Source of the DNA: Dermatobacter hominis
GTDB taxonomy: Bacteria > Actinomycetota > Acidimicrobiia > Acidimicrobiales > Microtrichaceae
Length of the DNA: 64,000 nucleotides
Direction: 5' to 3'
Assembly: GCF_020715685.1 (NCBI RefSeq)
Contig: NZ_CP085840.1
Coordinates: 186,001 to 250,000, forward strand
Positions 32,903-40,800 of the stretch are shown piece after piece (positions within the stretch are counted from its first letter, which is position 1; the number at the start of each line of letters is the position of its first letter). The notes under the pieces were generated by a model. That model did not search any database. It was given only the letters and a program-made list of their open reading frames with translations, and had not been told where the DNA came from. The position numbers and the translations under genes are program-made.

Positions 32903-34225
32903 ATGAGGGGAGCACGGGTGGGTGCGGTCGGCCTCGTCGCGCTGCTGGCGCTGGCGGTGGTGGTCACAGGGTGCACGGACGACGGCGTGGACGGGGGCTC
33001 GGCCACCACGGCGCCGTCGACCTCGCCGCCACCGTCCACGACGTCGACGACGCCGCCCCGCCCCGAGGTGCACGCGCAGCTCCGCGACCCGGCCGTGCCG
33101 GTGGTCGACCTCCCGACCCCTCCGTTCGAGGGCGCGGCTGCGGTCCTCGGCAACGACGGCGACGACGTGGTCGCGTTCGGCGGCCAGGTCCCGAAGTACG
33201 GCCTCAACTACCTGCCGACGGGCGACGTCGCCGTGCTCGACGCCGCCACGCTGTCGTGGTCGGTGCTGCCGCCCGCGCCGTTCGAGGACCCGTTGATCTG
33301 GCCCGAAGGGGTGGTCGCCGACGGCCACCTGCTGGTGAGCGGGCCCGCGTGCGTCGGCGACGAGCCGGTGGCGACGACCGCGCCGGCGTGCCGGCCGGGC
33401 CACGTCCAGACCGCACGGCTCGATCTCGCGGACCGGACCTGGCAGTTCGTCGGCGACCCGCGGTCGCCCCGTGGCACCGAGCTGGTCCGGCTGTGGGCCA
33501 CGCCGACCGGCGTCCTGTCCATGGCGGCGGACAACGGGTACCGGCCGGCGGCGGGCGAGGCGGAGTGGTCGTTCCTGCCGACCGGGGCACACGAGTGGCG
33601 AGCGGTCGACGACCCTCCGATCCCGATGGCGGTGGCGTGCGGCTCGGGTGGCACGGTCGCCGTCGCCTCGGTCGAGCAGTCGTCCGACGGCGTGTCGTGG
33701 GCTGCCGCCGGCGAGGGCGTCGAGACCGCGTCGGACCGCTTCCGCAACGTGCGGGCGGTGTTCTGGGACGACGAGGCCGGTTCGTGGGGTGCGCCCACCG
33801 CCGCGGCGGTGTCGGAGCCCCTCGACCTCATGGGCGGCGCCTGCACCGCGGAGGGCCTCGCGTGGGCGGCGATGGCCGATCGGTTCGCGCTCCCGACCGG
33901 CGCGCGGGTCGACGACGCCGACCAGGGCCTCTACCTCGCCCGTCCGGGGTCCACGACCTGGGACCGCCGGCCGTTCGAGCCGCCACCGGGCGTCGGGCCG
34001 TCGCGCGACGTCCAGCGGCCGCTCCCCACCATGGCCGACCCCGACGCCGTGGTGCTGCCCGCCGTCGGGACGGCGACCAGGCGGGTCCTCGCGATCGACT
34101 CCGGCGCCTGGAGCGACTGGGTCGCGCCCGACGTGGCACCGGAGTCGCTGTCCGGCGCGTCGCTGGGCGGCCGGGCCGTGGCCCGGGATCCGCGCCGGGG
34201 CGGCCTGGTCGCCGTCGCCCACTGA
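32903..34225 (+). CDS. Putative lipoprotein with beta-propeller-like repeats
   Basis: A 440-residue exported protein. The signal peptide MRGARVGAVGLVALLALAVV is followed by a clear lipobox VTGC, then a Thr/Ser/Pro linker (residues ~33-52) and a large beta-rich domain with recurring 'VAVLDAATLSWSVLPPAP', 'TARLDLADRTWQFVGDP' and 'AVFWDDEAGSWG' units about 60-100 residues apart. These look like kelch-type propeller blades (a strand, then a Trp in the fourth strand). No catalytic motif is seen. Probably a surface-anchored binding protein of unknown ligand. TAGCGT 7 nt upstream indicates a leaderless message. Confidence 0.75.
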   Translation: MRGARVGAVGLVALLALAVVVTGCTDDGVDGGSATTAPSTSPPPSTTSTTPPRPEVHAQLRDPAVPVVDLPTPPFEGAAAVLGNDGDDVVAFGGQVPKYGLNYLPTGDVAVLDAATLSWSVLPPAPFEDPLIWPEGVVADGHLLVSGPACVGDEPVATTAPACRPGHVQTARLDLADRTWQFVGDPRSPRGTELVRLWATPTGVLSMAADNGYRPAAGEAEWSFLPTGAHEWRAVDDPPIPMAVACGSGGTVAVASVEQSSDGVSWAAAGEGVETASDRFRNVRAVFWDDEAGSWGAPTAAAVSEPLDLMGGACTAEGLAWAAMADRFALPTGARVDDADQGLYLARPGSTTWDRRPFEPPPGVGPSRDVQRPLPTMADPDAVVLPAVGTATRRVLAIDSGAWSDWVAPDVAPESLSGASLGGRAVARDPRRGGLVAVAH

Positions 34226-34288
34226 TCGGGCGCCGTCGCGTCGGCGCCACGCCCGCGAACCCGGTTCGGGGCGGCTGGGGCCCGCCGG

Positions 34289-34294
34289 TAGCCT
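34289..34294 (+). promoter_or_regulatory. -10 box TAGCCT of the leaderless thrS gene
   Basis: TAGCCT ends 7 nt before the ATG at 34302. Confidence 0.55.
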
Positions 34295-34301
34295 GCGACC
34301 C

Positions 34302-36326
34302 ATGTCCGACATCGCCATCAAGCTGCCCGACGGTTCCGAGCGCACCCTCCCCGAGGGCGCGACCGGCACCGACCTGGCGGCGTCGATCGGCAAGCGGCTG
34401 GCCAAGGACGCCCTGGTCGTCGAGGTGAACGGGGAGCCCGTCGACCTGAGCCACCGGCTCTACGACGGCGACGCCGTCCGCATCGTCACCGTCAAGGACG
34501 CCGAGGCGCTGGAGCACATCCGCCACTCGACCGCCCACGTGCTCGCGCAGGCCGTGCTGGAGCTCTGGCCCGGCGCCACCTTCGCCGGGGGCCCGGCCAT
34601 CGAGGACGGCTTCTACTACGACTTCGAGCTGCCCGGCGGCGAAACGTTCTCCGACGAGGACCTGGCGCGCATCGAGGAGAAGATGCGCTCGATCATCGCC
34701 GCGAACCAGACGTTCGAGCGCTTCGAGCTACCGGTCGACGAGGCTCGCGAGCTCATGGCGGACCACCCGTACAAGCGGACGTTCATGGACCTGGCCGCCG
34801 CCGCGGCCGCGGGCGGGGACGACGTGGACGACGCCGTGGTCGACGAGCTCGCCGCCGACGTGGTGGACGGGTCGACGATCAGCTTCTACCGGAACACGCC
34901 CGGCTTCGTGGACATGTGCCGCGGTCCGCACGTCCCGTCGACCGGCAAGCTCGGCCACTTCAAGCTGATGCGGGTCGCCGGCGCCTACTTCCGCGGCAGC
35001 GAGCAGAACCCGATGCTCCAGCGGATCTACGGCACGGCGTGGGCGACCGACGCGCAGCTCAAGGAGCACCTGCACCGGCTCGAGGAGGCGCAGAAGCGCG
35101 ACCACCGGCGGCTGGGCGCCGAGCTGGACCTGTTCAGCTTCCCCGACGAGGTCGGCTCCGGCCTGGCGGTGTTCCACCCGAGGGGCGGCCTGATCCGCCG
35201 GCTCATGGAGGACTACTCCCGGGAGCGCCACGAGCAGGCCGGCTACGAGTTCGTGTACTCGCCCCACATCACGAAGGGCGAGCTGTTCCAGACGTCGGGT
35301 CACCTCGAGTGGTACGCGGACGGCATGTACCCGCCCATGGAGCTCGATCCGGGCGCCGGCGGGTCGGGCACCGAGTACTACCTCAAGCCCATGAACTGCC
35401 CGTTCCACATCCTGATCTACCGGAGCCGGACGCGGTCCTACCGCGACCTGCCCCTGCGGATGTTCGAGTTCGGGACGGTGTACCGCTACGAGAAGTCCGG
35501 CGTCGTCCACGGCCTCACGCGGGCCCGCGGCTTCGCCCAGGACGACGCCCACATCTTCACCACCAAGGAGGAGATGGGGAACGAGATCTCGTCGCTGCTC
35601 GACTTCGTGCTCGACCTGCTGCGCGACTACGGCCTCGACGACTTCTACCTCGAGCTGTCGACCAAGCCCGAGACGAAGGCGATCGGCTCCGACGAGGAGT
35701 GGGACGAGGCCACCGAGGCGCTGCGCGTCGCCGCCGAGGGCAAGGACCTCGAGCTCGTGCTCGACCCGGGCGGCGGCGCCTTCTACGCCCCGAAGATCTC
35801 GGTCCAGGCCCGTGACGCGATCGGGCGGTCGTGGCAGATGTCGACGATCCAGGTCGACCTGATGCTCCCCCAGCGCTTCGACCTCAGCTACATCGGCGCC
35901 GACGGCGAGAAGCACCGGCCGGTGATGATCCACCGCGCCCTCTTCGGTTCGGTGGAGCGGTTCTTCGCCGTGCTGCTCGAGCACTACGCCGGTGCGTTCC
36001 CGGCGTGGCTGGCCCCGGTGCAGGCCAAGGTGCTGCCGGTCGCCGACGCCCACGCCGACTACGCCCACGAGGTCGCGGCCGAGCTGCGGGGCCACGGGTT
36101 CCGGACCGAGGTGATCGCCGCGGACGAGACGCTCGGCAACCGCATCCGCCGCGCCAAGGGCGAGAAGGTCCCGTACGTGCTCGTCGTCGGCGACGACGAC
36201 GTGGCCCACCGCACCGTCGGCGTGAACCCCCGAGCCACCGACGGGCAGCGCGGCGAGGTCGAGCGCGACGTCACGCTGGGCTCGTTCGTGCAGCGCCTCG
36301 GCGCCGACGTCGCGTCCAAGAAGTAG
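34302..36326 (+). CDS. thrS: Threonyl-tRNA synthetase
   Basis: A 674-residue class II synthetase, charging tRNA-Thr. Domains in order: TGS (residues ~1-65, IKLPDGSERTLPEGATGTDLAASIG), editing/second additional domain (HSTAHVLAQAV, GFYYDF, YRNTPGFVDMCRGPHV), catalytic core (HPRGGLIRRLMEDYSR motif 1, YLKPMNCPFHILIY, RMFEFGTVYRYEKSGVVHGLTRARGFAQDDAHIF motif 2, GSVERFFAVLLEH motif 3), and the anticodon-binding domain from ~575. Zinc ligands are expected in MNCPFH and later His residues. The ATG at 34302 has TAGCCT 7 nt upstream, so it is probably leaderless and without a T-box leader. It is followed after 3 nt by the HIT gene, the mycobacterial order. Confidence 0.97.
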   Translation: MSDIAIKLPDGSERTLPEGATGTDLAASIGKRLAKDALVVEVNGEPVDLSHRLYDGDAVRIVTVKDAEALEHIRHSTAHVLAQAVLELWPGATFAGGPAIEDGFYYDFELPGGETFSDEDLARIEEKMRSIIAANQTFERFELPVDEARELMADHPYKRTFMDLAAAAAAGGDDVDDAVVDELAADVVDGSTISFYRNTPGFVDMCRGPHVPSTGKLGHFKLMRVAGAYFRGSEQNPMLQRIYGTAWATDAQLKEHLHRLEEAQKRDHRRLGAELDLFSFPDEVGSGLAVFHPRGGLIRRLMEDYSRERHEQAGYEFVYSPHITKGELFQTSGHLEWYADGMYPPMELDPGAGGSGTEYYLKPMNCPFHILIYRSRTRSYRDLPLRMFEFGTVYRYEKSGVVHGLTRARGFAQDDAHIFTTKEEMGNEISSLLDFVLDLLRDYGLDDFYLELSTKPETKAIGSDEEWDEATEALRVAAEGKDLELVLDPGGGAFYAPKISVQARDAIGRSWQMSTIQVDLMLPQRFDLSYIGADGEKHRPVMIHRALFGSVERFFAVLLEHYAGAFPAWLAPVQAKVLPVADAHADYAHEVAAELRGHGFRTEVIAADETLGNRIRRAKGEKVPYVLVVGDDDVAHRTVGVNPRATDGQRGEVERDVTLGSFVQRLGADVASKK

Positions 36327-36329
36327 CCG

Positions 36330-36863
36330 GTGGCGCTGGACCACCTCTGGGCCACCTGGCGGTCCGCGTACGTCGCCGGGGTGACGGACGGCCGTGACGC
36401 CGGGGCCCCGGCCGCCGCCGAGCCCGACGACGGGCGCTCGCTCTTCGAGCGGATCCTCGACGCGCCCGGCACCGACGAGGAGAAGCAGATCGTCCTGCGC
36501 GCCGACCGGTGCTTCGTGATCCTGAACCGGTTCCCGTACACGTCGGGCCACCTGATGGTGCTGCCGCTGCGGGCGGTGCCCGACCTCGAGGACCTCGATC
36601 CCGACGAGTTCGCCGAGCTGTGGGCGCTGGTGCGCGACGCGGTGACCGCGCTCAAGGCGGGTCTGGGCTGCGACGCAGTGAACGTCGGCATCAACCTCGG
36701 CACGGCGGCGGGAGGGTCGCAGGCCGACCACCTCCACGTGCACTGCGTGCCCCGGTGGATCGGCGACGCCAACTTCATGACGGTGGCGGCGGAGACCCGC
36801 GTGCTGCCGGTGTCGCTCGACGAGGCCCGCACCCGCATCCGGGCGGCCTGGCCTGCCGGCTGA
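36330..36863 (+). CDS. HIT-family hydrolase (Ap4A phosphorylase/hydrolase-like)
   Basis: A 177-residue histidine-triad protein. The triad is QADHLHVHCVPRW (HxHxHxx), preceded by CFVILNRFPYTSGHLMVLPLR and NVGINLGTAAGGSQ. Members cleave dinucleoside polyphosphates; the mycobacterial counterpart next to thrS and the PIM genes has been described as an Ap4A phosphorylase, so that is a candidate activity. GTG 36330 begins 3 nt after the thrS stop. Its last codons and TGA lie inside the first unit of a 23-bp tandem array, so the array supplies the C-terminus PAG and the stop. Confidence 0.9.
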   Translation: MALDHLWATWRSAYVAGVTDGRDAGAPAAAEPDDGRSLFERILDAPGTDEEKQIVLRADRCFVILNRFPYTSGHLMVLPLRAVPDLEDLDPDEFAELWALVRDAVTALKAGLGCDAVNVGINLGTAAGGSQADHLHVHCVPRWIGDANFMTVAAETRVLPVSLDEARTRIRAAWPAG

Positions 36864-36970
36864 GGCGGGGCCAGCCCGCCGGCTGAGGCGGGGCCAGCCT
36901 GCCGGCTGAGGCGGGGCCAGCCTGCCGGCTGAGGCAGCACCAGCCTGCCGGCTGAGGCAGTGCCAGCCCG
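36851..36970. repeat. 23-bp tandem repeat array (about 5.2 copies)
   Basis: Units start at 36851, 36874, 36897, 36920 and 36943, with a fragment to 36970. Each carries a hairpin core of the form CTGCC-GGCTGA-GGCGG/GGCAG. The first unit contains the stop codon of the HIT gene. Aligned with the array at 24968-25078, the unit matches at 17 of 23 positions, and several differences preserve base pairing. No gene is visible in it. Confidence 0.9.
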
Positions 36971-36996
36971 CTTTCAGATCGGTGAGGTGCGACCGC

Positions 36997-37002
36997 TACG
37001 GT
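36997..37002 (+). promoter_or_regulatory. -10 box TACGGT of a leaderless membrane-protein gene
   Basis: TACGGT ends 7 nt before the GTG at 37010. Confidence 0.55.
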
Positions 37003-37009
37003 CGAGGTC

Positions 37010-37642
37010 GTGACGCAGCCCGACGACGGAGACGCAGCCGATCGCGACGCCCGCTCGGGTGGCGAGCCGGTGTCGCCGTCGCCGGCGGCCGAGGAGCTGC
37101 TCGACCAGGAGGGCGCCGACCTCCGAGCCGCCCTCTCCGGTGACGACGACTACGCCGACGAGCTGCCCGAGGACCTCGACGTCTCGGAGTTCGTCGGCCC
37201 CTACACGTTCCCCAACAACAACCGCCGACGGATCCCCGCCGCGATCTACCTCGTGCTCGGCGCGGCGTGCGTGGTGCTGTTCGCCCTGAACGACACCGAC
37301 AGCGCGCTGATCAACACCGGGACGCTGTGGGCGGGGGTGGGCCTGATCGCCTTCGGCGCCTACGGCATGATCGCCGGCTGGACGCTGACGGTCGAGGAGT
37401 CCGACGCCCTGGCGACCGCCTCGGGGACGGTCGGCTTCGCGGTCGGCCACGCCTCGGCGCAGATGGCGTGGCGGGGCTGGCTGTCGCGGCCGACCTGGCG
37501 GATCCTCTGCTACTCGGCCGAGAACCCGCCGAAGCAGCGGGGGATCGTGCTCGTCGACGGCGTGTCGGGCGAGGTCATCGAGTGGTTCGCCGAGGAGAAC
37601 CCCGAGGACTGGTCGCAGCTCGACGGCTCGCTGACCGCCTGA
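37010..37642 (+). CDS. Membrane protein with acidic N-terminus, function unknown
   Basis: A 210-residue protein. Residues ~1-60 are very acidic and Ser/Pro-rich (DDDYADELPEDLDVSE). Two membrane spans follow, AAIYLVLGAACVVLFAL and GTLWAGVGLIAFGAYGMIAGW, then a cytoplasmic C-terminal region with conserved-looking TWRILCYSAENPPKQRGIVLVDGVSGEVIEWF. No family is recognised with confidence. GTG 37010 is supported by TACGGT 7 nt upstream. It lies between the 23-bp array and the PIM promoter; a strong hairpin follows its stop, so it is probably a single-gene unit. Confidence 0.7.
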   Translation: MTQPDDGDAADRDARSGGEPVSPSPAAEELLDQEGADLRAALSGDDDYADELPEDLDVSEFVGPYTFPNNNRRRIPAAIYLVLGAACVVLFALNDTDSALINTGTLWAGVGLIAFGAYGMIAGWTLTVEESDALATASGTVGFAVGHASAQMAWRGWLSRPTWRILCYSAENPPKQRGIVLVDGVSGEVIEWFAEENPEDWSQLDGSLTA

Positions 37643-37689
37643 CCGGCGCCGGCCGGGGCTCCCGCACGCCGTCCGGCTGAGACCGCTGT

Positions 37690-37710
37690 CGGGTGCCCGA
37701 CCGGCACCCG
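37690..37710 (+). terminator. GC-rich hairpin after the membrane-protein gene
   Basis: CGGGTGCC-CGACC-GGCACCCG is a perfect 8-bp stem with a 5-nt loop, 47 nt after the stop at 37642 and 9 nt before the -35 of the next promoter. There is only a weak T-rich stretch after it. Confidence 0.55.
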
Positions 37711-37719
37711 GGGGTGTCC

Positions 37720-37748
37720 TTCACTTTTCCGGGCTCCCGGGTTACGGT
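37720..37748 (+). promoter_or_regulatory. Promoter of the PIM cluster
   Basis: TTCACT at 37720-37725 and TACGGT at 37743-37748 are separated by 17 nt, a good housekeeping-sigma promoter. Transcription would start near 37755, inside the perfect dyad at 37749-37772. Confidence 0.6.
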
Positions 37749-37772
37749 GGGTGCTAACTCCAGTTAGCACCC
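37749..37772. promoter_or_regulatory. Perfect 11-2-11 dyad over the PIM-cluster transcription start
   Basis: GGGTGCTAACT, two bases (CC), then its exact reverse complement AGTTAGCACCC. It abuts the -10 box, so a bound dimer would block RNA polymerase. The core CTAACT..AGTTAG has the look of a TetR- or GntR-type operator. The cognate regulator is not identifiable in the window. Confidence 0.65.
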
Positions 37773-37881
37773 GCGGCCGCCGCCGGGGCGCGCCACCCGA
37801 GCGTGGCGACCGCACCGGCGCCGTCGGCCCCCGGATCCCGGACCGACCGGGCGGGCGGGGTGCAGAGACGAGGCCGACCCC

Positions 37882-38580
37882 ATGTTCGACGGGAACTTCC
37901 GCACCCAGGTCGACGCCGCCGTGAAGCCCATCGGCCAGAGCATCAAGCGCCTGGGCATCACCGCCGACATGATCACCGCCGCCGGCATCGTGATGGCCGT
38001 CGCGGCCGCGGTCGCCATCGGCTGGGGAGCGCTCAGCCTGGGCCTGCTGTTCCTCGTCCTCACGGGCCTGCCCGACCTGATCGACGGTGCGGTCGCCAAG
38101 GCCTGGGGCACCTCCTCGCAGCGCGGCGCCTTCTTCGACTCCGTCTCGGACCGGCTGACCGACGGGCTCCTGTTCGGCGGCGTGACCTGGTACCTCGCGG
38201 CGTCGGACGGTCGTCCGTGGGTCGTGATCCTGCCGGTCGCCTGCTACGTGTCCGCCTCGCTCGTCTCCTACATCCGGGCGAAGGCCGACGCGCTCGGGCT
38301 CGACGGCAGCGGCGGCCTGGTCGAGCGCGCCGAGCGGTTCATCCTCCTCGGCGTCGGCCTGCTGTTCTCGCAGCTGCTGCTGGTCGTCCTCGCGGTGATC
38401 ATCGTCCTGAACCTGATCACGGCCGGCCAGCGCTTCGTCAAGGTGTGGAAGCAGGCTGCGGCGCCGGCGCCGGCGCTGTCGGACCGTCGCCGGTCCCGGG
38501 CCCGGCGCACCGGTCGCACCTCGGGCTCCCGCTGGGCCGAGCAGCGCGCCGGCCGCGCCGAGCGCCGCCCCCGTCGCTGA
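37882..38580 (+). CDS. pgsA: CDP-alcohol phosphatidyltransferase (phosphatidylinositol-phosphate synthase type)
   Basis: A 232-residue membrane enzyme. The CDP-alcohol motif reads DLIDGAVAKAWGTSSQRGAFFDSVSDRLTD: the acidic D..DG...G...D...D set is complete, with AK in place of AR. About six membrane spans follow, then a basic Arg-rich tail. In actinobacteria the homologue next to patA and pimA makes phosphatidylinositol phosphate from CDP-diacylglycerol and inositol phosphate, the first step to PIMs. The ATG at 37882 is about 130 nt downstream of the predicted start, giving a long leader. Followed after 24 nt by the acyltransferase. Calling the alcohol inositol phosphate is context-based inference. 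Confidence 0.88.
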   Translation: MFDGNFRTQVDAAVKPIGQSIKRLGITADMITAAGIVMAVAAAVAIGWGALSLGLLFLVLTGLPDLIDGAVAKAWGTSSQRGAFFDSVSDRLTDGLLFGGVTWYLAASDGRPWVVILPVACYVSASLVSYIRAKADALGLDGSGGLVERAERFILLGVGLLFSQLLLVVLAVIIVLNLITAGQRFVKVWKQAAAPAPALSDRRRSRARRTGRTSGSRWAEQRAGRAERRPRR

Positions 38581-38604
38581 CCCCGGTCGAGCGCACCGCA
38601 CCCC

Positions 38605-39561
38605 ATGGAGCTGTCCGTCGGCGGACTCCGCCTCGCCTCGCGCCTCGTACGCGCCGTACCCGGCCCGGTCGGCGCCGCCGCGGCCTCGGCGCTGGGACGC
38701 CTGGCCGTCCCGCTCTCCGGTGACCAGCGGCTGATCGCCGAGCGGAACATGCGCCGGGCGCTGGGTCCCGACGCCAGCGACGCGCAGATCCGGCGGGCCG
38801 TGCGGCAGGTGTTCCAGAGCTACGCCCGCTACTGGTTCGACACCCTGCGACTTCCCGCGCTCACCCCGACGCAGGTGGCCGACGGCATCTCGATCGAGGG
38901 CCTCCACCACCTCACCGAGGCGATCGACCGGGGCGTCGGACCGATCCTGGCGCTGCCCCACGTCGGTGGGTGGGAGTGGGCCGGTCGCTACCTCGGCACC
39001 GAGCACGGCTGGAACGTCAGCGCGGTGGCCGAGAAGCTCGAGCCGCCGGAGCTGTACGAGTGGTTCCTCGACCTGCGCGACGAGCTCGGGATGCGGATCA
39101 TCCCGCTCGGCCCGTCGGCCGGTTCCGAGTCGGCGAAGGCGCTGGCCGACGGCGACGTGATGTGCCTGCTGTGCGACCGCGACCTCGCCGGGTCGGGCAT
39201 CGAGGTCGGCTTCTTCGGGGAGCGCACCACGCTGCCGGGCGGGCCCGCGCTGATGGCGCTGCGCTCCGGCTCACCCCTGCTGCCGACCGCCGTCTACTTC
39301 CGCGGCAGCCGCTGCCACGGCGTCGTCGAGGCGCCGCTCGACACCGAGCGCCGCGGCCGGCTGCGCGACGACGTCGAGCGGGTGACCCAGGACCTGGCCC
39401 ACGCGCTCGAGCGGCTGATCCGCATCGCGCCCGAGCAGTGGCACCTGCTGCAGCCCAACTGGCCGAGCGACCTCGTCGCGCTCGGGCTCGACGACGGGGT
39501 CGCGCCGTCCGGCGCCGAGCCGACGGGCGACGCCGAGGGCCGCCCGGCCGCCTCCCGGTAG
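38605..39561 (+). CDS. patA: Phosphatidylinositol mannoside acyltransferase (PatA/HtrB-like)
   Basis: A 318-residue LpxL/HtrB-like acyltransferase. The catalytic motif is in LALPHVGGWEWAGRYL (H-x4-E), and other family blocks are AERNMRRALG, FQSYARYWFDTLRLP, and LPTAVYFRG. In mycobacteria the enzyme at this position acylates the mannose of PIM1/PIM2 on the cytoplasmic side of the membrane. The C-terminal ~30 residues are low-complexity. Its stop codon TAG is at the same time the start of the TAGGGT -10 box for pimA, so the downstream gene can be transcribed independently. Confidence 0.88.
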   Translation: MELSVGGLRLASRLVRAVPGPVGAAAASALGRLAVPLSGDQRLIAERNMRRALGPDASDAQIRRAVRQVFQSYARYWFDTLRLPALTPTQVADGISIEGLHHLTEAIDRGVGPILALPHVGGWEWAGRYLGTEHGWNVSAVAEKLEPPELYEWFLDLRDELGMRIIPLGPSAGSESAKALADGDVMCLLCDRDLAGSGIEVGFFGERTTLPGGPALMALRSGSPLLPTAVYFRGSRCHGVVEAPLDTERRGRLRDDVERVTQDLAHALERLIRIAPEQWHLLQPNWPSDLVALGLDDGVAPSGAEPTGDAEGRPAASR

Positions 39562-39564
39562 GGT
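39559..39564 (+). promoter_or_regulatory. -10 box TAGGGT of the leaderless pimA gene
   Basis: TAGGGT begins with the patA stop codon and ends 7 nt before the GTG at 39572, deciding that start over GTG 39563. Confidence 0.55.
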
Positions 39565-39571
39565 GCCGCCC

Positions 39572-40678
39572 GTGCGCATCGGACTGGTCTGTCCCTACAG
39601 CCTGACCATGCCGGGCGGTGTCCAGGGCCAGGTGCTGGCGCTGGCCCGGTCGATGCGCCGCCGGGGCTACGAGGCCCGGGTGCTCGCCCCGTGCGACGGC
39701 CCGCCGCCCGAGCTCTTCGTCACGCCGCTCGGCAACAGCCTGCCGACGGCGTCGAACGGGTCGGTCGCGCCGGTCGCCCCCGATCCGGCGGCGCAGTTCC
39801 GGACGATCCGGGCGCTGTGGGACGAGGCGTTCGACGTCGTCCACCTGCACGAGCCGCTGGCGCCCGGGCCGACGCTCACCTCGCTGCTGCTGAAGCCGGC
39901 TCCGCTCGTCGGCACCTTCCACGCCGCGGGGTCCCAGCCCGCCTACACCGCCGCGGCACCCGCCGTGCGCTGGGGCGCGGGGCGCCTCGATGTGCGCATC
40001 GCCGTGTCCGACGACGCCCGGGAGCTCGCCGAGCGGCACCTCGGCGGCGACTACGAGCTGCTGTTCAACGGGGTCGAGGTCGAGCGGTTCGCGCGCGCCA
40101 CGCCCGTGCCGACCGACGGGCCGACGGTCCTCTTCGTCGGCCGACACGAGCCGCGGAAGGGTCTCGACGTGCTGCTCGCCTCGGTCGAGCACCTGCCCGC
40201 CGACGCCCGCGTCTGGGTGGCCGGGACCGGGCCCGACACCGCCGAGCTGAAGGCCCGCTTCCCCGACGAGCGGATCGAGTGGCTGGGGCGGATCGACGAC
40301 GACGAGCGCGACGCCCGGCTGGCCGGCGCCGACGTGTTCTGCGCCCCGTCGCTCGGTGGCGAGTCCTTCGGGGTGATCCTCCTGGAGGCGATGGCCGCCG
40401 GGACGCCGGTCGTGGCCAGCGACATCCCCGGCTACGCCAAGGTCGCCACTGCGCCCGGACCCGACGGCTCGGTGCCGGCCGCGCCGGCCGCGATCCTGGT
40501 GCCGCCCGGCGACGCCGATGCCCTCGGCCGGGCGCTGACCCGGGTGCTGACCGACCCCGACTGCGCCGCCGCGCAGCGGGCGCTCGGCCACGAGCGGGTC
40601 CGCCCGTTCGACATGGAGCTGCTCGCCGAGCGGTACCTCGACCGCTACCGCCAGCTCCTCGGCACGCCGATCGGCTGA
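39572..40678 (+). CDS. pimA: Phosphatidylinositol alpha-mannosyltransferase
   Basis: A 368-residue GT4 glycosyltransferase. The N-terminus VRIGLVCPYSLTMPGGVQGQVLALA is almost the PimA signature; VVHLHEPLAPGPT, LLFNGVEVERF, FVGRHEPRKGLDVLL and the nucleotide-sugar EX7E region ESFGVILLEAMAAGTPVVAS follow. It transfers the first mannose from GDP-mannose to phosphatidylinositol at the inner membrane face. GTG 39572 is selected by the TAGGGT box 7 nt upstream. With the phosphatidyltransferase and acyltransferase it forms the early PIM pathway. A short tandem repeat follows its stop. Confidence 0.92.
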   Translation: MRIGLVCPYSLTMPGGVQGQVLALARSMRRRGYEARVLAPCDGPPPELFVTPLGNSLPTASNGSVAPVAPDPAAQFRTIRALWDEAFDVVHLHEPLAPGPTLTSLLLKPAPLVGTFHAAGSQPAYTAAAPAVRWGAGRLDVRIAVSDDARELAERHLGGDYELLFNGVEVERFARATPVPTDGPTVLFVGRHEPRKGLDVLLASVEHLPADARVWVAGTGPDTAELKARFPDERIEWLGRIDDDERDARLAGADVFCAPSLGGESFGVILLEAMAAGTPVVASDIPGYAKVATAPGPDGSVPAAPAAILVPPGDADALGRALTRVLTDPDCAAAQRALGHERVRPFDMELLAERYLDRYRQLLGTPIG

Positions 40679-40681
40679 CGG

Positions 40682-40733
40682 CCGGTGCCCCCTCGGCAGG
40701 GGCCCGTGCCGAGTCGGCAGGGGGCCGGTGCCG
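40682..40733. repeat. Short 21-22-bp tandem repeat after pimA
   Basis: About 2.4 copies of a unit containing GTGCC-N5-GGCAGGGG follow 3-4 nt after the pimA stop. Each unit can form a TGCC/GGCA stem. It resembles in size and position the 23-bp arrays, but is not clearly the same sequence. Confidence 0.6.
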
Positions 40734-40786
40734 CCCCGGATGGCGGCGCGCGCCCGGCGGGCTGCGGTCCGGTGGCGCCCCGCCGC

Positions 40787-40792
40787 TAGATT
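40787..40792 (+). promoter_or_regulatory. -10 box TAGATT of the pseudo-M48 gene
   Basis: TAGATT ends 8 nt before the GTG at 40801. Confidence 0.55.
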
Positions 40793-40800
40793 GGAGCGCC

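Noticed and set aside
36851..36970. CRISPR array
   Set aside because: Same reason: tandem units, no spacers.
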